Source of the DNA: Akkermansia muciniphila
Lineage (GTDB): Bacteria > Verrucomicrobiota > Verrucomicrobiia > Verrucomicrobiales > V1-33
Length of the DNA: 63,398 nt
Direction of reading: 5' to 3'
Assembly: GCA_945900785.1 (NCBI GenBank)
Contig: CAMDJM010000022.1
Span: 1-63,398, forward strand
Position numbers and translations under genes: made by a program. Within the stretch, counting starts at the first letter, position 1; each line of letters starts with the position of its first letter. The notes beneath the pieces are model-generated. The model saw nothing but the letters and a program-made list of their open reading frames with translations. It was not told the origin of the DNA and did no database searches. Below are positions 27,058 through 35,919 of the stretch, piece after piece.

Positions 27058-28053
27058 TCAGCCAAGCCCAAGACTCTTTTCCGTCCATGCGTAAAGTTCC
27101 GTCAAGCCTTGATCCAGTCCGACCTTGGGCTTCCAGCCAAAGGCTGTTTCTGCCTTCGAAATATTGCAGTAAAACACCTTTTGATCGGCCGGGCGCCAGT
27201 CGCCAAATTGAGGAGTGATCTCCCAACGCCGACACAACTCAAGCAATGAGACCGTATTTCCATAGCCTCCCCCTACATTGTAAACTTCCCCACGGTATTG
27301 CGCCGCATCCTTGCCGGTGATGGCCCGCATCTGACTTAGGAAAAGATCCATCACATCCTCCACGTGAAGGGCATCCCGGACCTGCTTGCCATCCCCGTAG
27401 ATAATGGTCGGGCGGCCGCTCAACTTGTTGGTGGCGATATGGGACATCCAACCCTGATCCACCACCCCAAATTGATACGGCCCATACATGCAGGAACAAC
27501 GGTTCGCGATACCGCCATATTCCCGGACATACATCTCGCCGATCAATTTTGAAATTCCATAGGGAGTGTGGTGGGCGGCATCAATGGAAAACCCTTCCGG
27601 CAATCCGTCTTTGAAGAATTCGCCGCCGAAGTCATAACGCGATTCGGTTTCGGTAATCGGCACGCGGTTCACGTTGTCCCCATAGACCTTGTTGGTGGAG
27701 GTATAAATGACTGGCGCTCCAACTTCCGCAGCGGCAATCACCACGCCGAAAGATCCCTCCGCATTGATTTTAAAATCCCGGGCCGGACTGACGACACTGC
27801 TGGTCACGGCCACTTGAGCCGCAAAGTGAAACACCAGATCCGGACGCTCCCGGTGGATCACGGCGGGCATGTCCTCGATTTCTTTTTGCTCAAACTTCAG
27901 CGCAGGGAAATCACGGCGGAGGGATTCCAGATTCTTCGTCGTGCCGTTCCGGGCCAGTGAATCCACCGCCACGACTTCAATGCCTTCCTTGATCAAACGG
28001 CGCACCATATTGGTGCCGATGAATCCTGCTGCTCCGGTGACGACGATTTTCAT
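27058..28053 (-). CDS. Extended SDR, CDP-paratose 2-epimerase-like
   Basis: 331 residues. It has the NAD-binding glycine motif at the N-terminus (TGAAGFIGTN), a TSTNKVYGDN active-site strand, the YGISK catalytic Tyr-Lys pair, and CMYGPYQFGVVDQGWMSH. The last block and the NKVYGDN segment are characteristic of CDP-paratose/CDP-tyvelose 2-epimerase-type SDRs, but the same subgroup acts on other nucleotide sugars. It works in the cytoplasm on a nucleotide-linked hexose or heptose. It is the last gene of the long minus-strand operon, with the terminator 32 bp beyond. No CDP-sugar synthesis genes are in the cluster, so the substrate is uncertain. Confidence 0.82.
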   Translation of the reverse strand: MKIVVTGAAGFIGTNMVRRLIKEGIEVVAVDSLARNGTTKNLESLRRDFPALKFEQKEIEDMPAVIHRERPDLVFHFAAQVAVTSSVVSPARDFKINAEGSFGVVIAAAEVGAPVIYTSTNKVYGDNVNRVPITETESRYDFGGEFFKDGLPEGFSIDAAHHTPYGISKLIGEMYVREYGGIANRCSCMYGPYQFGVVDQGWMSHIATNKLSGRPTIIYGDGKQVRDALHVEDVMDLFLSQMRAITGKDAAQYRGEVYNVGGGYGNTVSLLELCRRWEITPQFGDWRPADQKVFYCNISKAETAFGWKPKVGLDQGLTELYAWTEKSLGLG

Positions 28054-28089
28054 ATTTCAGGGTAGGTTGTAGGTAAATTCAAGAGGGGG

Positions 28090-29187
28090 TCAATGCTGCG
28101 CTGCCAAAACCGATGCGTAAACGGCGCGCACCCCCCGGGCATGGGCTTCCCAAGTGAATCCTGCGGCATTGGCGATGCCTTTGGCTGTCCAGGACTGGCG
28201 TTCAGCAGCATCTGACAGTTGTAACAGGCGGGCGGCCAGTTGGGCAGGATCCGCCGCCGGGAAATAGAGCGCCGCATCCTGTCCCACCTCGGCAAGGCAA
28301 CTGCTGTCGGAAAGGATCACCGATGTGCCGCAGGCCTGCGCCTCCAGGATGGGGCGGCCAAAACCTTCGTAGGTCGAAGGCAATACAAACACATCACATA
28401 ACCGGTAAATCGCCACCAACTCCGGGGTGGGGCGCAGGCCCAGGTGGATGACATTCCCCTCCAGGCCGGCCGCCTTGATCTGCGCCGCCTGCTCAGGCGG
28501 GAATTGATGGCCTACCTTCACCAAGGAAAAGGGAAGGCCCGCCTGTTTCAATTGACTCAATGCTTCGATCAGGACAGGGATGTTTTTCCGCAGGATGTTG
28601 CTGCCCACATGGAGAATCTTCAATTCCGGCCCCGCCAGCCGGGGAAAGGCCTTCCGGTCCAAGGCGGGATTTCCGGGGCAAAAAACCGGGTCCACTCCAT
28701 AGTGAACCACGGAAATGTTCTCACCTTGAATTCCCAGCAGCTCCATCAAATCGGTTTTGGTATTGCTTGAAATCGCAATGATATGCTGGGCCTCCCGGAG
28801 TCCTTCCACCCTCCACCGCCAATGGCGGAATTGCCGGCCCGTGAGTTGGGAAACCCGGTATTCCGCGATGTCGTGACAGGTGGCCACCGCCCGCGGATGG
28901 TTGCGGCACAGGTGGGCATAACTGTGATCCAGCACGTGGAGCAGGCCAGGATTGGCCGCCGCAGCTTTGCGGACCAATGCCGGATACGTGTGGGAGCGGG
29001 TCCAAATCCGCCGGATTTTCGAAAGACGGTCCGGCACCGCCGGCATCAGCCGGGCGCAACTGGGAGCTCCTCCCAGCCGCGAAAAGGCAGCCGTAAGATC
29101 ATCCGCATACAGGTCCATGCTCATGAACTGCTCCGCCACGAGCGGAGCCGCCAAAAGAATCTCCGATCCGGGAATGTCCATGGCCAT
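28090..29187 (-). CDS. GT4-family glycosyltransferase
   Basis: 365 residues of GT-B fold (Glycos_transf_1). Visible are a central SVVHYGVDPVFCPG linker, the start of the C-terminal domain at ELKILHVGSNILRKN, and the nucleotide-sugar binding block YEGFGRPILEAQACGTSVI with the E-x7-E pattern. The frame opens at 29268, but the ATG at 29187, 13 bp after the upstream gene, gives a sensible N-terminus (MAMDIPGSEILLAAP). No membrane segment is present, so it is probably peripheral at the inner membrane. It transfers one sugar of the repeat unit; donor and acceptor cannot be told. Confidence 0.85.
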   Translation of the reverse strand: MAMDIPGSEILLAAPLVAEQFMSMDLYADDLTAAFSRLGGAPSCARLMPAVPDRLSKIRRIWTRSHTYPALVRKAAAANPGLLHVLDHSYAHLCRNHPRAVATCHDIAEYRVSQLTGRQFRHWRWRVEGLREAQHIIAISSNTKTDLMELLGIQGENISVVHYGVDPVFCPGNPALDRKAFPRLAGPELKILHVGSNILRKNIPVLIEALSQLKQAGLPFSLVKVGHQFPPEQAAQIKAAGLEGNVIHLGLRPTPELVAIYRLCDVFVLPSTYEGFGRPILEAQACGTSVILSDSSCLAEVGQDAALYFPAADPAQLAARLLQLSDAAERQSWTAKGIANAAGFTWEAHARGVRAVYASVLAAQH

Positions 29188-29200
29188 AGCTGGAATAAAA

Positions 29201-29911
29201 TTAAACTTTCGCCTTGGTGGCCATGGCCAGCAAGGTGGGGGCACAGCTGAAATCCCCTTGGCCGCCATAGCGGAGTTTTGCGATAAAGGCCGCCCCTGCA
29301 GAAACCGGCGCCAGCAGAGCCCGCCGGATTTTTCCTTTCAAGGTGGGAGGAACCGGATGGACGCAGCGCACCTCCACTTCAGGAAAACCACACGCATGCA
29401 TGACCTGACGCATACTGTCAGGGGCGAAGGAGGTCTCATGGGTAAAATCAGCAAACCAGGTCTGGCTGGCCATGGGAGCCAAGGCATTGAAGGTGCTGAT
29501 CCAGAGTTGACCGCCCGGCACCAGACGCTTCAGACACGCGGTCAGAAACTCCACGACCTCATTCTTGGTCATATGCTCAATCACATCCTTGGCATGGATC
29601 AAGGCATAGGTGTTTTCCGTGCGGTTCAGAAAACCGAACAAATCCTCCCGGTGCAGGGTGGCCCCGGGAATCCGGGTCTGCTCAAGGTCATAGACGCTCA
29701 AGTCCACGCCGGACAGATTGGTAAAGCCTTTGGATTTCATCCACCGGAGCCATGACCCCTTCCCGGACGCAAGATCCAGCACTGGCAAAACGCCAGGCGG
29801 CACCGGCGGGTAAATGCTGTCAAAAATGGCAAAGGCCAGAGCATCATCCGGACGCTCCTCCCGGTTAAAATGGGTGGAATAATCGGAATAAAGGAGATCT
29901 CGGTAGTTCAC
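29201..29911 (-). CDS. Class I SAM-dependent methyltransferase
   Basis: 236 residues from a GTG start at 29911, which follows the upstream gene's stop by 10 bp and gives MNYRDLLYSDYSTHF. The SAM-binding core is clear: motif I VLDLASGKGSWLRWM, motif II SGVDLSVYDLEQ, then IHAKDVIEHMTKNEVVEFL and LVPGGQLWIST. It may methylate a sugar residue of the glycan, by analogy with similar genes in O-antigen clusters. The frame extends to 30067 only by overlapping the upstream glycosyltransferase. Confidence 0.8.
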   Translation of the reverse strand: MNYRDLLYSDYSTHFNREERPDDALAFAIFDSIYPPVPPGVLPVLDLASGKGSWLRWMKSKGFTNLSGVDLSVYDLEQTRIPGATLHREDLFGFLNRTENTYALIHAKDVIEHMTKNEVVEFLTACLKRLVPGGQLWISTFNALAPMASQTWFADFTHETSFAPDSMRQVMHACGFPEVEVRCVHPVPPTLKGKIRRALLAPVSAGAAFIAKLRYGGQGDFSCAPTLLAMATKAKV

Positions 29912-29921
29912 AGCTTGGGGA

Positions 29922-31166
29922 TTACGAGGTGAGGGATGGACGTGCAGTCCTCGCGGAGGGCAGGGAAAACATAAAGCGGGCATACCGTTCCGCCAGGGCC
30001 CCGTGTGACCAAACGTCTGCGGTATGCGCCTGCTGGGCGGCGGCCAGCTGCTGCAGGCCCGGAACATCCTTCAACCACCGTTCGATCAAGGCCCTCAGGG
30101 CGTCCACCTCTCCCGCCGGGAAGATGACCTCCGGATTTTCCAATACTTCCGGAATCGCTCCACAGGAACTGCCCAGCACCGGCACCCGGCAGAGCATCGC
30201 TTCCAGCAGGACGTGTCCAAACTGTTCTTCCCAAATATCTCCCTTGGCCGGGTCCAGCTGCGGTTTGCTGGGCAATACCATCAGATCAAAACATCCAATC
30301 TCCGCCGGCACCTGTTCATGCCCGACCGGCGGGAGAATGCGGCACCAGGTTTCACTCCCAAACCGTTCCCGCAGCACGCCTTCCAGTTCCCCGGAACCTA
30401 GCAGCGCCAGTTCGGCCTGGGGAAACTTTTCACGCAGACGGGACACCGCCTCCCACAGATCCAGCACGCCTTTCTGATCAATCAGCCTCCCACAAAACCC
30501 GATGACAAATGCTTCCCCGCTGAAGCCGTGACGCTGGCGCCATCCTGCTTTTTCCTCAGACGACGAGGTCGGGTGCTCCAGAGGATCCGCTCCCAATTGG
30601 CCGGTGCGCAGGATCCGGCCGGGACTCAGGCCCGCCGACTGCATGAGCCGCTCCGCACCTGAATTGCCCACCACCACCCCGTCCGTGGTCTGCGCCGTGA
30701 TCCGGTAAATGAAACGCAGCACGGCGCCTTTCAAACCAGGACGCGGCAGATTTTCCCAGGTGAATTCCACAAAGACCGGGCGCCTGCCCTGCCTGCGGGC
30801 CAACCACCAGGTTTGCCAGCGGAGCAAAGACCAGGGTTCCGCCTCACACAACACATACTCCGGCTGCCAGGCTTGGAATTCCCTGGCGAATCCACGCAGA
30901 ACACTGCGGAGAAACCCTGTATTCCGGGGCCAGCGGCGCAACCTGCGGTATTGATAGTGGGGCGAAATCCCATCCCGGTCCTGAAGACTTCCATCGCGCC
31001 CGAAGACCAGCACTCCCTCAAAATCCGGCGCACAAACCAGCACCTCAAACCACTCGCTCAAAGCCACCGCCTTGGCCCGGTTCACCCAGACGCCATAGGT
31101 GTGACCACAAAGCAGCAGGCGGGGCTTGGCTGGGATCCCCGGATTGGATGTCTGGGTCTCTACCAT
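29922..31166 (-). CDS. GT4-family glycosyltransferase
   Basis: 414 residues of GT-B fold. Blocks seen are an N-terminal LLLCGHTYGVWVNRAKAVAL, the interdomain region ending FVIGFCGRLIDQKGVLDLWE (the classic start of the GT4 C-terminal domain), and EEQFGHVLLEAMLCRVPVLGS with the E-x7-E motif. No membrane segments. Its start overlaps the stop of the upstream gene by 7 bp, indicating translational coupling within the operon. Sugar specificity is unknown. Confidence 0.87.
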   Translation of the reverse strand: MVETQTSNPGIPAKPRLLLCGHTYGVWVNRAKAVALSEWFEVLVCAPDFEGVLVFGRDGSLQDRDGISPHYQYRRLRRWPRNTGFLRSVLRGFAREFQAWQPEYVLCEAEPWSLLRWQTWWLARRQGRRPVFVEFTWENLPRPGLKGAVLRFIYRITAQTTDGVVVGNSGAERLMQSAGLSPGRILRTGQLGADPLEHPTSSSEEKAGWRQRHGFSGEAFVIGFCGRLIDQKGVLDLWEAVSRLREKFPQAELALLGSGELEGVLRERFGSETWCRILPPVGHEQVPAEIGCFDLMVLPSKPQLDPAKGDIWEEQFGHVLLEAMLCRVPVLGSSCGAIPEVLENPEVIFPAGEVDALRALIERWLKDVPGLQQLAAAQQAHTADVWSHGALAERYARFMFSLPSARTARPSLTS

Positions 31167-32167
31167 CGCTTTTTACTGGGGTGAATCATCCACGCCCCTT
31201 GGTTGGCCAGGGCATCCGCCTGATCCCCGAGATCCCCGTAAAAGGTCAACGAACGGTTTTGTGCTTCCGGTAATGGCCTAACTCTCCATCCCAAATGATG
31301 GGCTAAGGTCGGCGAAGCGATTTCGAGGTAAATCCTCCCGGGAGGCTCCAGCCGGGCGATGGACTCAAAACAAGCCCTGGTCCAAATACTGGTGCAGCCC
31401 AGCATCGTCAACACCCGGCCCTTGTCCTCCCGGCAGCTGAGATTTCTCAAAAAGGCCCCAATGGCCTGGTCATCGGCCTGGCTCAGCAGATGGGGATGCA
31501 CCGTCCCGGTCAGATCATACATGCCACTGCCGCATAGATCAGCATCCTCTGTGATAAGGCAAGCCACCAGTTTTTGCCCCAGTCCGGAGACCATGGGCAC
31601 GACATCATATTCCAGCAGATGAATATGCGAAATGTCCGGAAAATCCCTTAGATAGGTGGCAGCCGCCTTGATGACGCCCAGATACTCCTGTTTTTCCCGG
31701 GCATGATCCCGGGTGCGCAACGCAGGATCCTCCACGTAAAATGCATCCACGCCCTGAGGCAGGGATTCAAAATCCTCACGGCTTCCACCATGGGCGAGGA
31801 GAATCAGCGCCTCAGGATCAAGGCGTTTCCATTCCGCCACCATGCGGCCGTTTCTGGCCGCATCAAGGTGGGTGATGATCACATGGCAAACCTTGGAGGC
31901 CGGCGGCCTCTCAGGCTGACGTCCATTGCGCGGAAAATCCGGCGCTTCCGCCTGTTCCCAACACAAGGCCTGCACCCAGTAGGTCAGGCGCTTTTGGGGC
32001 ACTCCGACCGGACGGAGGTGGCTCTGCGGGGATAAACCCAACAACAGAATCCGCCCCCGCCACGGGAACACAAAAGCGCGGTCCAGGGTCCGCCCCTGAT
32101 AGTCTTTCAGGCGGCGGCCTGCCACCGCTGCGGCTTTCCGCAGCCACCGGCTGAGCGTCAGGAGCAA
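31160..32167 (-). CDS. Unrecognised protein of the polysaccharide operon
   Basis: 335 residues, no signal peptide or membrane segment. An N-terminal basic region is followed by CHVIITHLDAARNGRMVAEW, LILLAHGGSREDFESL, HIHLLEYDVVPMVSGLGQK and AITED-like stretches (LITEDADLCGSGMYDL). A short strand ending EYDVVP resembles the metal-binding acidic site of GT-A transferases, and the context fits a glycosyltransferase, but I cannot assign a family. The gene overlaps the downstream GT4 gene by 7 bp and lies 57 bp after the transaldolase. Confidence 0.6.
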   Translation of the reverse strand: MLLTLSRWLRKAAAVAGRRLKDYQGRTLDRAFVFPWRGRILLLGLSPQSHLRPVGVPQKRLTYWVQALCWEQAEAPDFPRNGRQPERPPASKVCHVIITHLDAARNGRMVAEWKRLDPEALILLAHGGSREDFESLPQGVDAFYVEDPALRTRDHAREKQEYLGVIKAAATYLRDFPDISHIHLLEYDVVPMVSGLGQKLVACLITEDADLCGSGMYDLTGTVHPHLLSQADDQAIGAFLRNLSCREDKGRVLTMLGCTSIWTRACFESIARLEPPGRIYLEIASPTLAHHLGWRVRPLPEAQNRSLTFYGDLGDQADALANQGAWMIHPSKKRW

Positions 32168-32224
32168 GGGTGCTTGATTTGAAAGGTGACCTCATCCCAG
32201 GACGCCGGAACGCGCCCTTCCAAC

Positions 32225-32947
32225 CTAGAGTTGATAACCGGCCGCTGCAGCATCGTTGGCAAACATCTTCACGGTGTCCAACGAAAGCTCCGTCAGGTCC
32301 TGGCCCCACATTTTCAGAGCCTTGCGCAAAATCGGGTGCGGCACGGTAACAATCTGGGTGCCGCTTTCATCGGCCTGCAGGATATTGAGAATTTCCCGGA
32401 CACTCGCCCAGAGCAGCTTGGCTTCCGGCTTATCCTTCAGCAGGTCGCGGGAGGCACGCATCAGCGGCACTGGGTCCACGCCGGTGTCTGCAATCCGGCC
32501 GGCAAACACCGAAACCACCGCTGCCGTGCCAGCATCCAGCGCCTCCGCCACACCTTCCACCTGGGCCAGAGTCAGCAGGGCAGTGATGTTCAATTGGACC
32601 CCTTCCGCAGAAAGTTCCTTGATCAAAGGCAGGCAGGACTCCCCCCGGCTGTTGGTAATCGGGATTTTGACAAAGACATTGTCCTGCCAGGCTTTGATTT
32701 TGAGGGCCTGGCGGCGCATTTCATCAAATTCATCCGAGAAGACCTCGAAGGAGATCGGCTTGGCGGTGACTTCCGCCAGCACCTCCCGGGCAAAGGCTTC
32801 ATAATCACTGATCCCGGCGACTTTCATCAGCGTGGGATTGGTGGTCAGCCCTTTCACCAGGGGATCGCGGTAGATTTCGAGAAGGGAAGCTTTGTCAGCT
32901 CCATCAGCATAAATTTCGACGCTCAGTTCGTGAATGGATTTCGGCAT
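32225..32947 (-). CDS. Transaldolase-family protein
   Basis: 240 residues, the short form between fructose-6-phosphate aldolase (about 220) and classical transaldolase. It has a TIM-barrel with VKGLTTNPTLMKVAGI near the N-terminus, the Schiff-base lysine in NVFVKIPITN, then GVQLNITALLTLAQV and SVFAGRIADTGVDP. Transaldolase chemistry interconverts sedoheptulose-7-phosphate and fructose-6-phosphate. Placed 4 bp from gmhB and close to gmhA, it very likely adjusts the sedoheptulose-7-phosphate pool feeding GDP-heptose. The ATG at 32947 is used; the longer frame overlaps gmhB. Confidence 0.87.
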   Translation of the reverse strand: MPKSIHELSVEIYADGADKASLLEIYRDPLVKGLTTNPTLMKVAGISDYEAFAREVLAEVTAKPISFEVFSDEFDEMRRQALKIKAWQDNVFVKIPITNSRGESCLPLIKELSAEGVQLNITALLTLAQVEGVAEALDAGTAAVVSVFAGRIADTGVDPVPLMRASRDLLKDKPEAKLLWASVREILNILQADESGTQIVTVPHPILRKALKMWGQDLTELSLDTVKMFANDAAAAGYQL

Positions 32948-32951
32948 AGGA

Positions 32952-33524
32952 TCAGTGGGTGGAAGGTTGTGGTGGGGAATAAAAAATTGGGCCGAGAATG
33001 ACCGCAGCCTCCTCAAGGCTTTTTACCGTGAAATCCGGCAGTTCGCGCAGGGCCTCATCATAGGAGTAGTCGATAAAAATCGTCCGGCAGCCGGCGGCAT
33101 GTCCACAGGAAACATCCCGCCAGCGGTCTCCGATCATGAAACTGTTTTTCAGATCAATCCCATGTTTGTCCGCCGCCCGGAGCAACATGCCAGGAGCGGG
33201 CTTCCGGAAATCCGATGGCACACCCTGCCCGGGATCATAGGAAACTTCGACATCATCCAGTGCAAGTTCCACGAGCATCCTGGCATGAATTTCCTCCACC
33301 GTTTCCTGCCGGGTGGTCCCCCGGCCCACGTCCGGCTGGTTGGTCGCGACAATCACCAGCCAACCGGCCGCGCGTGCTCTGGCACAAAGCTCATGGATCC
33401 CAGGGACGTATTGCACCTCTGTCCAGTCAGCCGGCGGATAAGGCTTCCCTGAACGGACCACACTTGCATTCACCACCCCGTCGCGGTCCAGGAACAGACA
33501 TCTCCGCAAAGCAGGAACAGCCAT
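32952..33524 (-). CDS. gmhB: D,D-heptose 1,7-bisphosphate phosphatase-like HAD hydrolase
   Basis: 190 residues. HAD motifs are complete: FLDRDGVVNA (nucleophile Asp and acid/base Asp), VATNQPDVGRG, RKPAPGML with the motif III lysine, and IGDRWRDV. This is the GmhB/histidinol-phosphatase subgroup. The cysteines of the GmhB zinc loop (normally just before the RKPKPG block) are absent: the loop reads SYDPGQGVPSDF. Substrate preference therefore rests on context, which is strong: gmhA, hddC and hddA homologues lie directly upstream. It would remove the 7-phosphate from heptose 1,7-bisphosphate. Confidence 0.82.
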   Translation of the reverse strand: MAVPALRRCLFLDRDGVVNASVVRSGKPYPPADWTEVQYVPGIHELCARARAAGWLVIVATNQPDVGRGTTRQETVEEIHARMLVELALDDVEVSYDPGQGVPSDFRKPAPGMLLRAADKHGIDLKNSFMIGDRWRDVSCGHAAGCRTIFIDYSYDEALRELPDFTVKSLEEAAVILGPIFYSPPQPSTH

Positions 33525-33530
33525 CGAAGG

Positions 33531-34124
33531 TTATTTGGAGGATTCCCACTTGGTCTGGGCTGCCTTGACCAGCGGATGGGACACCAGGCAATGCCAAACC
33601 ACCGCTTGGAAAGCCTCGGAATGCGGGGTGATGTGGGCATCGTTCACAATGGGAATCACCACCGTCAGACCATTTTTGGCCGTGTAGCCTTCGCTTTTGC
33701 CGACAATGCCCAGAACCTTGGCACCACGCTCCCTGGCCAGGTCAATGGCCGAAATCAGGTTGGCGCTGATGTTGCGCTCCTTGTCGCCGCCTCCCACCGA
33801 AAGAATAAACAGCGCGTCTTCCGCCCGCAGCTTGCTGGTGCGCAGCCATTCGACAAAGACCGTGGACCAGCCCTCGTCATTGGTGCGGGCGGTCAGTTCG
33901 GAAACATTGTCGGTCGGAGCATAACATTCGATTTTGGCAATCTTCCGGAAATCATTGACGGCATGGGAGGCATTGCCCGCGCTCCCTCCCACTCCAAGGA
34001 AAAAGACCCGGCCCCCCGCTTCGCGGACTTCCGCCAGAGCCTTCGCCAGTTCCTCCACCCGGGAAGTATCGATTCGGGCCGCGATCTCACCGGCTTCCTT
34101 CAGAAATTGTGCTGCAAAAGACAT
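33531..34124 (-). CDS. gmhA: Sedoheptulose-7-phosphate isomerase (GmhA-like, SIS domain)
   Basis: 197 residues, the size of GmhA. The SIS fold is visible with VFFLGVGGSAGNASHAVNDF (phosphosugar loop), then TARTNDEGW, ALFILSVGGGD and the C-terminal helix HSEAFQAVVWHCLVSHPLV. It converts sedoheptulose-7-phosphate to D-glycero-D-manno-heptose-7-phosphate, the first committed step to GDP- or ADP-heptose. It lies directly upstream of gmhB (6 bp). The 87-bp gap to hddC is one of the larger gaps of the operon. Confidence 0.87.
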   Translation of the reverse strand: MSFAAQFLKEAGEIAARIDTSRVEELAKALAEVREAGGRVFFLGVGGSAGNASHAVNDFRKIAKIECYAPTDNVSELTARTNDEGWSTVFVEWLRTSKLRAEDALFILSVGGGDKERNISANLISAIDLARERGAKVLGIVGKSEGYTAKNGLTVVIPIVNDAHITPHSEAFQAVVWHCLVSHPLVKAAQTKWESSK

Positions 34125-34211
34125 GTTATTTTAGGGTTGGGATAATATCGTAGTGAATGGGATGGGCCGATTTGGCAATCGTTTTCGATCGGGGCCTGCG
34201 CTTCTTTTTTG

Positions 34212-34913
34212 TCACCCGCGCGCCAGCAGGGCTTCCAGCTCGGCCAGGCCGGAGTGCGAGCCGATTTCATAAAACCGCTCAAGTACTTCATAACCAGCCA
34301 ATTGCCCCTCCGAAAGCAGCCGGCCCATGATGTCCGCCAAATCAATTTTTTCGTCCTGACCATATCCTGAAAAAGCATTGGCGTGGAACAGGCTCAATCC
34401 ATAATCGATGTGGTGCATTTCCGGCGTCAGGGCCGTTTTGCTGTAGTTCAGGATCTGGCCATCCGCAAACTCGACATTGCTGGTGTCATAAAGCCCCTCG
34501 TTCCGGAACACGGTCATAATGCCAGCCTTGCCCTGATCCAAAAAAGCCTGTCCGACCTGCCGGAAATCCACCGGAAGATAGGAATCCCCGTAGAGGGTAT
34601 AAAAGGTCTCTCCCAGCATCGGCAGCGCCCGGCGCAAGGCCCCGCCTGTGCCCAGCAGCACCGGCCCATCAAAGGAATACTGCAACTCCACCCCGAACGC
34701 CGAGCCGTCGCCGAATTCCTCCACGATCATCTCCCCAAGATAACCCACGCAAAGCACCACCCGGCGCAATCCCTGCGCCGCCAGCTGCTCCAATTGCGTC
34801 GCCAAAAACGGACGCCCCGCCACCTCAATCAATGACTTGGGGATGGTCTCCGTCAAAGGCCGCAGGCGCGTGGCGAGGCCTCCTGCCAGGATGGCTACCG
34901 GAAAATCAGACAT
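34212..34913 (-). CDS. hddC: D-glycero-D-manno-heptose 1-phosphate guanylyltransferase-like (HddC)
   Basis: 233 residues. It is a sugar-nucleotidyltransferase with the N-terminal AILAGGLATRLRPLTETIPKSL signature, GRPFLATQLEQL, the acidic metal site in LYGDSYLPVDF and EIGSHSGL near the end. The length and its place between the heptose kinase and the isomerase point to HddC, which forms GDP-D-glycero-alpha-D-manno-heptose, rather than a hexose-1-phosphate enzyme. It is separated from the kinase by only 4 bp. Confidence 0.85.
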   Translation of the reverse strand: MSDFPVAILAGGLATRLRPLTETIPKSLIEVAGRPFLATQLEQLAAQGLRRVVLCVGYLGEMIVEEFGDGSAFGVELQYSFDGPVLLGTGGALRRALPMLGETFYTLYGDSYLPVDFRQVGQAFLDQGKAGIMTVFRNEGLYDTSNVEFADGQILNYSKTALTPEMHHIDYGLSLFHANAFSGYGQDEKIDLADIMGRLLSEGQLAGYEVLERFYEIGSHSGLAELEALLARG

Positions 34914-34917
34914 GGCG

Positions 34918-35898
34918 CTAGGAATTCAGGAGTTTGGTGCCCTCAAAATCAAAACGGAACCGGACCTCCTTCAGCCCGGCATTCCGCATCACATGACGCA
35001 GTTTCGACTTGTCGTGCGCGTAGAACATCAGGAATCCTCCCCCGCCTGCTCCAATCAATTTTCCTCCGTGAGCCCCATTTGCCAAGGCCAGGTCATACCA
35101 TTCATTGATCTTCGGATTGCTCATTCCCCCGGAACGTTCCTTTTTCCGCTGCCAGTGGACATCCATCAGCCTGCCGAATTCCGGCAGATTGCCGCCTTCC
35201 AACGCCCGTTGGCTCTGGAAGCCGAGGTCTTTGACAAAGTGCAGATTCTCGGTCATCGAAGTATCGGCCGCCTTGCTCCTGCTGTCCTGCTCCTTCAAGA
35301 TGGCGGAGGCGGAACGCGAATAGCCGGTGAAGAAGAGCAGCAGATTATCCTCCAGATCAAAAAGGGTCTCTTCGGACAGCTTCAAGGGCCAGGCCTCCAC
35401 CTTGCCTCCGGGCAGGAAATTGAAACAAGTGATGCCTCCGTAGGCGGCGATGTATTGGTCCTGCTTTCCAATCGGTTCATGCAGGCGGTCCAACTCAATC
35501 TCACAAGCCTGCGCCGCTAGATCGGCGGGATGAATCAAATTTTTCTTCCAGGCATGCAAGGCCCGCAGCAGGCCCGTGGTGAAACTTCCTGACGAACCCA
35601 GACCCGTTCCGGCGGGAATGTCCGCCATGGAAGTCAGTTCCAGGGACCGTCCGCTGATGCCGAGCAGGTCCATCGCCTCCCGGATGATCGGGTGCTCCAA
35701 ATCCTTGGCCTCTGCCACCCGTTCCAGCTTGGAATACTTGACAATCAGATCATCAACAAAGGTATCGTGCAGGGTGATATAAACATAGCGGTCGATCGCG
35801 GCGGCAATCAGAAACCCGGTATGTTGTTCATAATACGACGGCAAATCCGTGCCGCCGCCGCCAAGGCTGATCCGTAAAGGTGAGCGTGTAATAATCAT
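34918..35898 (-). CDS. hddA: D-glycero-D-manno-heptose 7-phosphate kinase (GHMP family, HddA)
   Basis: 326 residues of the GHMP kinase family: the N-terminal TRSPLRISLGGGGTDLPSYY typical of heptose/fucose kinases, the ATP-binding GTGLGSSGSFTTGLLRAL, and the C-terminal motif 3 GGKLIGAGGGGFLMFYA. It phosphorylates heptose-7-phosphate at O1, giving the bisphosphate that GmhB then trims. Together hddA, hddC, gmhA and gmhB form the full GDP-heptose route described in S-layer and capsule-making bacteria. Confidence 0.9.
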   Translation of the reverse strand: MIITRSPLRISLGGGGTDLPSYYEQHTGFLIAAAIDRYVYITLHDTFVDDLIVKYSKLERVAEAKDLEHPIIREAMDLLGISGRSLELTSMADIPAGTGLGSSGSFTTGLLRALHAWKKNLIHPADLAAQACEIELDRLHEPIGKQDQYIAAYGGITCFNFLPGGKVEAWPLKLSEETLFDLEDNLLLFFTGYSRSASAILKEQDSRSKAADTSMTENLHFVKDLGFQSQRALEGGNLPEFGRLMDVHWQRKKERSGGMSNPKINEWYDLALANGAHGGKLIGAGGGGFLMFYAHDKSKLRHVMRNAGLKEVRFRFDFEGTKLLNS

Positions 35899-35919
35899 GC
35901 GGGTGCTGGAGTTCGAAAT

